Part shown: piece after piece, positions 6,055 to 9,598 of the stretch
Layout of the letters: each line of letters begins with the position of its first letter
Position numbering within the stretch: the first letter of the stretch is position 1
NCBI GenBank assembly: GCA_030591905.1
Contig: JAUVAE010000018.1
Coordinates: forward strand, 1-9,598
Reading direction: 5' to 3'
DNA from: Candidatus Komeilibacteria bacterium
GTDB lineage: Bacteria; Patescibacteriota; Patescibacteriia; UBA1558; S5-K13
DNA length: 9,598 nucleotides
Position numbers and translations under genes: made by a program
Notes under the pieces: model-generated
What the model was told of the DNA's origin: nothing
Seen by the model: only the letters and a program-made list of their open reading frames with translations
The model's database searches: none

Positions 6055-6897
6055 TTAAACCTGCTCTCTCGCACATTTGATAGTATTTTCTATCAACTTA
6101 GCTACTGTTATTGGTCCTACTCCACCCGGAGTTGGAGTAACTAAACTCGCCTTTTCTTTTATTTCTTCAAAATTAATATCTCCATACATTTTTCCATCCA
6201 CAAAAGAAACTCCGGCATCTATTACTACAGCTCCCTGCTTAATCATATCTCCTCTAATTAAATCATATTGCCCTACTCCTGAAATTAATATATCTGCTGT
6301 CCTAGTAATTTCTTCTGGATTCTTTGTAAATTTATCACAGGTGGATACTTTTGCTTCAGTATGTGTTAATAAACTAGCCAAAGGTTTTCCTACTAAAGCT
6401 CCAGTTCCCATTAAAACAACTTTTTTTCCTTTTAAATCAATATGACGATATTTTAAAATCTCTAAAATCGCTCCCGGAGTTGGTGGCTCAATAGCATAAT
6501 CACTTCTGATCAATTTTTCTAAATTAGTTTTTGTTAAACAATCTACATCAATCTGGGGATTAATAAAATTGATAACCTTTTGATAATCAATATGTTTAGG
6601 TAATGGTAATTGCACAATTAATCCTGTTAAATTTTCTGTATTTTGAATATTTTCAATTTCCTTAATTAACTCTTCTTCTTTGATATCATCTGGATATTTT
6701 TTAAGAACAAAATCAACTCCTATTTGTTGACAAGCTTCTGCTTTTTTTTCAACATAAGTATGAGATGGTTGATCATCGCCAATTAAAAATACTCCTAATT
6801 TGGGGTTAATACCTTGTTGCTTTAAAATACCGACCTCTACTTGAAGTCTTTTTAGTATTAAAGAAGCAATTTTTTTTCCATTTACTATTTTAACCAT
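6055..6897 (-). CDS. folD: Methylenetetrahydrofolate dehydrogenase/cyclohydrolase
   Basis: Bifunctional FolD, interconverting 5,10-methylene-THF, methenyl-THF and 10-formyl-THF for purine and formyl-Met synthesis. Length is normal at 280 residues. The substrate domain shows SHTYVEKKAEACQQIGV (45-61) with the catalytic Tyr48 and Lys52, VQLPLPKHID (95-104) with Gln96, and the DVD segment (117-119). PPTPGAILEIL lies at 138-148. The Rossmann region carries GTGALVGKPLASLL (164-177), and the closing signature PTPGGVGPITVAKLIENT is at 255-272. Two small departures from the common consensus are DVDC instead of DVDG, and GTG instead of GRS before the VGKP segment. The latter touches the nucleotide site, so cofactor preference may differ. 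The ATG at 6897 fits the family start; no Shine-Dalgarno sequence is visible. It appears to be a single-gene unit. Confidence 0.97.
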   Translation of the reverse strand: MVKIVNGKKIASLILKRLQVEVGILKQQGINPKLGVFLIGDDQPSHTYVEKKAEACQQIGVDFVLKKYPDDIKEEELIKEIENIQNTENLTGLIVQLPLPKHIDYQKVINFINPQIDVDCLTKTNLEKLIRSDYAIEPPTPGAILEILKYRHIDLKGKKVVLMGTGALVGKPLASLLTHTEAKVSTCDKFTKNPEEITRTADILISGVGQYDLIRGDMIKQGAVVIDAGVSFVDGKMYGDINFEEIKEKASLVTPTPGGVGPITVAKLIENTIKCAREQV

Positions 6898-6919
6898 AAT
6901 TTTATAATGAATCGACTAA

Positions 6920-6948
6920 ATTATAACACAAAGAATTTTTAGCTTCAA
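6920..6948 (-). promoter_or_regulatory. folD promoter
   Basis: On the minus strand, TTGAAG (6943-6948), a 17-base spacer and TATAAT (6920-6925) with TGT directly before it form a good extended -10 promoter. The start near 6913 would leave a leader of about 15 bases with no Shine-Dalgarno sequence. Confidence 0.75.
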
Positions 6949-6973
6949 ACTTTATCCACTGGACAAAATTTTT

Positions 6974-6998
6974 TGGTAGTGCTACTACTATTTATAAG
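6974..6998 (+). promoter_or_regulatory. Possible promoter and small palindrome before the 72-residue gene
   Basis: TGGTAGT (6974-6980) and ACTACTA (6984-6990) form a 7-bp inverted repeat with one G-T pair around GCT. It is followed by the candidate -10 TATAAG (6993-6998). There is no convincing -35. The palindrome could be an operator, but it is short and the assignment is weak. Confidence 0.3.
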
Positions 6999-7040
6999 AG
7001 TTAAAAAAATAAAAAGATAAAAAAATAAAGGGAGGTTAAA

Positions 7041-7259
7041 ATGATAGCGTATATTTCGTGGAATATTAGCGCTCTAATATTTATCATACTTAAACACTAT
7101 TTTAATAAATACTTTATTACTACAGACAAAAATATTAAAATCGAATTAGAAATAGTCTGGATATTAATAATAGTTATACTCATTATCTGCTCATTCCACA
7201 CAAATATTGGCAAAGAGGTATGGAATTACCTCTGCCAAACAAATTTAAATTATCATTAA
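7041..7259 (+). CDS. Small two-helix membrane protein, unknown function
   Basis: I do not recognise this 72-residue protein. It has two hydrophobic segments, at about 3-18 (AYISWNISALIFIILK) and 36-52 (LEIVWILIIVILIICSF), joined by a charged loop with several Lys and Asp. Two features argue that it is real. AAAGGGAGGT (7027-7036) is the strongest Shine-Dalgarno sequence in the window and lies 5 bases from the ATG (counted from GGAGG). A strong intrinsic terminator overlaps the last base pairs of the stop codon. It forms its own transcription unit between folD (divergent) and the L,D-transpeptidase. A hairpin covers its last codons (7209-7236). Cys50 and Cys65 are its only cysteines. A/T-rich DNA easily gives hydrophobic frames by chance, so homologues would be needed to be sure. 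Confidence 0.65.
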   Translation: MIAYISWNISALIFIILKHYFNKYFITTDKNIKIELEIVWILIIVILIICSFHTNIGKEVWNYLCQTNLNYH

Positions 7260-7290
7260 AATCCTTTCTAAAATCAGAAAGGATTTTTTA
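7258..7290 (+). terminator. Strong intrinsic terminator
   Basis: AAAATCCTTTCT (7258-7269) pairs perfectly with AGAAAGGATTTT (7276-7287) around the loop AAAATC, and the 3' arm runs into TTTTTT. It overlaps the stop codon of the small membrane protein and isolates it from the L,D-transpeptidase promoter only 11 bases further on. Confidence 0.88.
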
Positions 7291-7300
7291 TTTATTATTA

Positions 7301-7309
7301 TGCTATAAT
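7301..7309 (+). promoter_or_regulatory. Extended -10 promoter giving a leaderless mRNA
   Basis: TGCTATAAT is a perfect extended -10 element with TATAAT at 7304-7309. The usual start 7 bases downstream is 7316, which is the A of the L,D-transpeptidase ATG. There is no -35 match, because that region is the terminator, and there is no Shine-Dalgarno sequence. Leaderless translation is the simplest reading. Confidence 0.65.
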
Positions 7310-7315
7310 TGAAAT

Positions 7316-8497
7316 ATGAAACTTAAACTTTTAACATTAATCATTTTTTTATTAACTCCTTTCTTTGTTTTAGCTCAAGAAAATTATAAGGGAGAATTAG
7401 TTAGTTCAGAAAATTCTTCAGCAGTTTATTATATTTCTTCAGAAAACAAAAGTTATTCTTTTCCTAATGAAAAAATTTATTTTTCTTGGTTTAATGATTT
7501 TAATCATGTCCAAAATATAAACTCTGCAAATTTAGAAACTTATGACTATGCTGGTAATATAAAATATAAACCCCAAACCTATGAAAATCTGGATTATATT
7601 TTAATGAATGGCACCCTAGTTAAACAAAAAGATAGTCCTGGATATTTTTATATTAATAACGGAAACAAAAGAGTTTTTACCACCATGGAGGCTTTTGAAT
7701 CTAATGGTTTTCAATATCAAAATGCTATTATTGCTGATATTTCTAGTTATCCTTGGGCTAAGGCTATAAATAGCGTAGAAGAAAATTTATTAAATAATTC
7801 TGAATTTATTGAGCCCTTAACTAAAACATATGATTCTGATAATGACGGACTTTTTGATTATGATGAAAAATATATTTATTATACTGAAATAAATAATCCT
7901 GACTCTGATGGTGATGGAAAAAATGACGGTGAAGAAATAAACAATAATCAGTCTCCTCTCTCTAACAAAAGTTTAATTAAAACAGATTCAGATCAAGACT
8001 ATCTTAATGATTATCTAGAATTAATTTTAGGAACTGATTTAATGAATCCTGATTCTGATGGCGATCTTTATTTAGACGGTACTGAAGTTGCTGCTAGTTA
8101 TGATCCTTTAGATCCAAGCCCTCTAAAAACATCAGAAAAGTTAATTAAAATAAATTTAGATGAACAAAATTTAAAATATTATTTTAATAATCAGTTAATT
8201 GATAGTTTTCCTATTTCTAGCGGAATTAAAGGTATGGATACTCCTCTTGGTGAATTTAAAATTTTAGGAAAAGAAGATTTAAAAAGATATGGCGGACCTG
8301 GATATGACTTTGATTATCCAGATACTAAATGGAATTTACATTTTTATACTGGAAACTACCGTTATTATATTCACGGTGCTTACTGGCATAATAATTTTGG
8401 AAATAAAATGAGTCATGGTTGTGTTAATGTTTCTTATGATAATATGGAGCTTTTATATTGGTTTATAAATATTGATACTAAAGTCGTAATTGAATAA
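7316..8497 (+). CDS. Exported L,D-transpeptidase (YkuD) with calcium-binding repeats
   Basis: Predicted secreted peptidoglycan cross-linking enzyme. Residues 1-20 are a signal peptide (KLK, hydrophobic core, VLA then Q). The N-terminal region of about 30-150 contains YYISSENKSYSFPNEKIYF (38-56) and a second related stretch near 110-150 (YFYINNGNKRVF). I recall this YY...GKRY.FPNEKTYF type of module from CPR surface proteins. Four thrombospondin type 3-like calcium loops follow: DSDNDGLFDYDE (173-184), DSDGDGKNDGEE (197-208), DSDQDYLNDYLE (224-235) and DSDGDLYLDGTE (247-258). The third lacks the usual Gly. The YkuD domain covers about 275-392, with H353 (YIHGA) and the catalytic SHGCVN at 366-371 (Cys369). 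The domain order fits an enzyme held at the cell surface. The promoter suggests a leaderless mRNA. The metallopeptidase gene follows after 12 bases, probably in the same transcript. Confidence 0.93.
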   Translation: MKLKLLTLIIFLLTPFFVLAQENYKGELVSSENSSAVYYISSENKSYSFPNEKIYFSWFNDFNHVQNINSANLETYDYAGNIKYKPQTYENLDYILMNGTLVKQKDSPGYFYINNGNKRVFTTMEAFESNGFQYQNAIIADISSYPWAKAINSVEENLLNNSEFIEPLTKTYDSDNDGLFDYDEKYIYYTEINNPDSDGDGKNDGEEINNNQSPLSNKSLIKTDSDQDYLNDYLELILGTDLMNPDSDGDLYLDGTEVAASYDPLDPSPLKTSEKLIKINLDEQNLKYYFNNQLIDSFPISSGIKGMDTPLGEFKILGKEDLKRYGGPGYDFDYPDTKWNLHFYTGNYRYYIHGAYWHNNFGNKMSHGCVNVSYDNMELLYWFINIDTKVVIE

Positions 8498-8509
8498 AAA
8501 TTTAAAATT

Positions 8510-9028
8510 ATGAAAATTATCCGTTCCCATAGAAAAACTCTAGCATTGGAAATATCATCTGATGCTTCTTTGATTATCCGGGCTCCGAAATTGATGCCTA
8601 TTTTTTTAATTAAAAAATTTATTAAACAAAAACAAAACTGGATTATTAAAAAACAAAATTTAGTCAAACTTAGAAATCAAAAAATCAAATCTATTCAGCC
8701 CTCCCAAATATCTAAAGAAGAAGCTTTTCAAAAAATTTCTGAACGAGTTAAATACTATTCCTCTCTTTCTGGTTTCAAATACCAAAATATTAAAATTACT
8801 TCTGCTCAAAAACGCTGGGGATCATGCAATGCCCACAATAATTTAAATTTTCCCTTACGTTTATCCTCAGCTCCAAATAAAATAATTGATTATGTAGTTA
8901 TCCATGAACTCTGTCATATTAAAGAAAAAAATCATTCTCAAAATTTTTGGAATGAAGTAATTAAATTAATGCCTGATTACAAAAAATATCGCCAATGGTT
9001 AAAAAATAATGGATATTCGCTAAAATAA
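8510..9028 (+). CDS. YgjP-like metallopeptidase (M48/DUF45 type)
   Basis: Putative cytoplasmic zinc peptidase of the YgjP/WLM-related group; physiological substrate unknown. The zinc motif HELCH is at 132-136, with Glu133 as the catalytic base and a third ligand His142 in KNHSQNFW. The family's upstream signature RWGSC (102-106), followed by LNFPLRL (112-118), is present. The N-terminal part (KIIRSHRKTLALEISSDASLIIRAPK, 2-27 region) matches the usual beta-strand opening of the family. At 172 residues it is full length; E. coli YgjP is similar in size. There is no signal peptide. It starts 12 bases after the transpeptidase stop with no Shine-Dalgarno sequence, so it is probably co-transcribed. 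A functional link to wall remodelling is possible but not shown by the sequence. Confidence 0.92.
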   Translation: MKIIRSHRKTLALEISSDASLIIRAPKLMPIFLIKKFIKQKQNWIIKKQNLVKLRNQKIKSIQPSQISKEEAFQKISERVKYYSSLSGFKYQNIKITSAQKRWGSCNAHNNLNFPLRLSSAPNKIIDYVVIHELCHIKEKNHSQNFWNEVIKLMPDYKKYRQWLKNNGYSLK

Positions 9029-9059
9029 AAAAACATCAAATTTAATTCAATGTTTTTTT
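9027..9059. terminator. A/T-rich bidirectional terminator
   Basis: AAAAAAACAT (9027-9036) pairs with ATGTTTTTTT (9050-9059) around a 13-base loop. It lies in the 43-bp gap between the convergent metallopeptidase and NYN genes and has A or T tracts on each side. Only one G-C pair stabilises the stem, so it is weaker than the other terminators, but its position is right. Confidence 0.6.
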
Positions 9060-9071
9060 GTTTATATAAAA

Positions 9072-9598
9072 CTATCTTGTTCTCCTTGTATAAGTCTTTC
9101 TTATTGGCGTTCTACTCGTTGAAACCCTTCTAGTTTGAACATTTCTAGGAGGAGCTTTTCTTGTTGTTCTAGCTTTAATTAAAAATTTTCTCATATTTGA
9201 TGACAAATCAATAAAATCATCAACTTTTTCTATCAATTTAGAAGAGGTAGTTTTTTCAAAAGCAATAACTTCTACCAATACTCCATGATACTGTAAATAT
9301 TCGACTAATGGTATAAAATCTCCGTCTCCAGTTACTAAAACAACTACATCTAACTGCTTAGACATTTTAATGGCATCTATAGATATTCCTACATCCCAAT
9401 CAGCTTTTTTATGTCCACCGGCAAAAATTTGCAATTTTTTAGATTTAGTTTTAAAACCTTGTTCTTGAAGAGCCTTAAAAAATTTTTCCTCGTCTGGCAA
9501 GCCAGCTTCTACTACATAAGCACTGGCTCTAATTAATTTTCGACCAGCTACTGCTTATTCTAAAACTTTCCCAAAATTTACAAATGAACCATAAAGAT
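9072..9598 (-). pseudogene. LabA-like NYN-domain protein, broken by an in-frame TAA (partial)
   Basis: NYN-domain proteins are PIN-like nucleases, usually acting on RNA. The frame ends at 9072 and runs to the right edge, but TAA at 9555-9557 interrupts it. Upstream of the stop it reads LYGSFVNFGKVLE. Directly after it comes AVAGRKLIRASAYVVEAG and then, without a shift, LPDEEKFFKALQEQG. All of this matches my recollection of intact family members, where this position is usually Glu (GAA to TAA is one change). Downstream are ADWDVGISIDAI and VTGDGDF, which hold the acidic active-site residues, and an Arg/Thr-rich basic tail of about 34 residues. The only start after the stop is TTG at 9498-9500, leaving 142 residues without the first NYN strand and its Asp. 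It is a pseudogene, or the base is an assembly error. The true start lies beyond the window. Confidence 0.8.

Noticed and set aside
6077..6445. 122-codon plus-strand open frame antisense to folD
   Set aside because: folD is unambiguous across this stretch; the translation (Ser, Pro, Thr rich) is an antisense shadow.
8434..8667. 77-codon minus-strand open frame across the transpeptidase/metallopeptidase junction
   Set aside because: It overlaps two strong genes on the opposite strand and has no signals of its own.
1..9598. Reassigned UGA codon (code 25, as in Gracilibacteria and Absconditabacteria)
   Set aside because: No complete gene has an in-frame TGA and all keep full length under the standard code. 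The absence of TGA stops (only TAA and TAG seen) is a small sample. The NYN interruption is TAA, so UGA recoding cannot explain it.

Overview
The window is an AT-rich bacterial segment carrying ten recognisable genes and the last codons of an eleventh. Gene content and style suggest a member of the Candidatus Patescibacteria (CPR), probably a Parcubacteria-like lineage. The reasons are: compact genes with short intergenic gaps; few Shine-Dalgarno sequences; a membrane-anchored family 5 solute-binding protein with no permease beside it; an L,D-transpeptidase with calcium-binding repeats and an N-terminal module I associate from memory with CPR surface proteins; a LabA-like NYN protein; and GC-rich palindromic repeats between genes. 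This assignment is inference, because no rRNA or phylogeny is available here. The standard code fits: Trp is TGG, no complete gene contains an in-frame TGA, and all stops are TAA or TAG.

Layout. At the left edge a plus-strand gene ends at 59, followed by a bidirectional terminator (71-105) and a palindromic repeat doublet (111-180). A co-oriented minus-strand block then reads secG (5194-4982), solute-binding protein (4950-3094), RNase J (2992-1241) and trpS (1175-186), with gaps of 31, 101 and 65 bp. It is probably partly co-transcribed, with candidate internal promoters before RNase J and trpS. Between secG and a divergent four-helix membrane protein (5452-5853) sits a GC-rich inverted pair of dispersed repeats (5241-5414), with candidate promoters on both outer sides. 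folD (6897-6055) converges on the membrane protein gene across a repeat-derived terminator. A small two-helix membrane protein (7041-7259) with a strong Shine-Dalgarno sequence diverges from folD and ends in a strong terminator. A second plus-strand unit follows: an exported L,D-transpeptidase (7316-8497), apparently leaderless, and a YgjP-like metallopeptidase (8510-9028). At the right edge a NYN-domain gene on the minus strand is broken by an in-frame TAA.

Functionally this is mostly housekeeping: Trp-tRNA charging, RNA decay, protein export, one-carbon folate metabolism, peptide or oligopeptide capture and wall cross-linking. I do not see a phage, CRISPR array, insertion sequence or coherent new system. 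The points most worth a second look are the interrupted NYN gene, the replaced metal-ligand histidine in RNase J, the solute-binding protein with a long basic cytoplasmic extension, the GC-rich palindromes around promoters and terminators, and the very short or absent 5' leaders.
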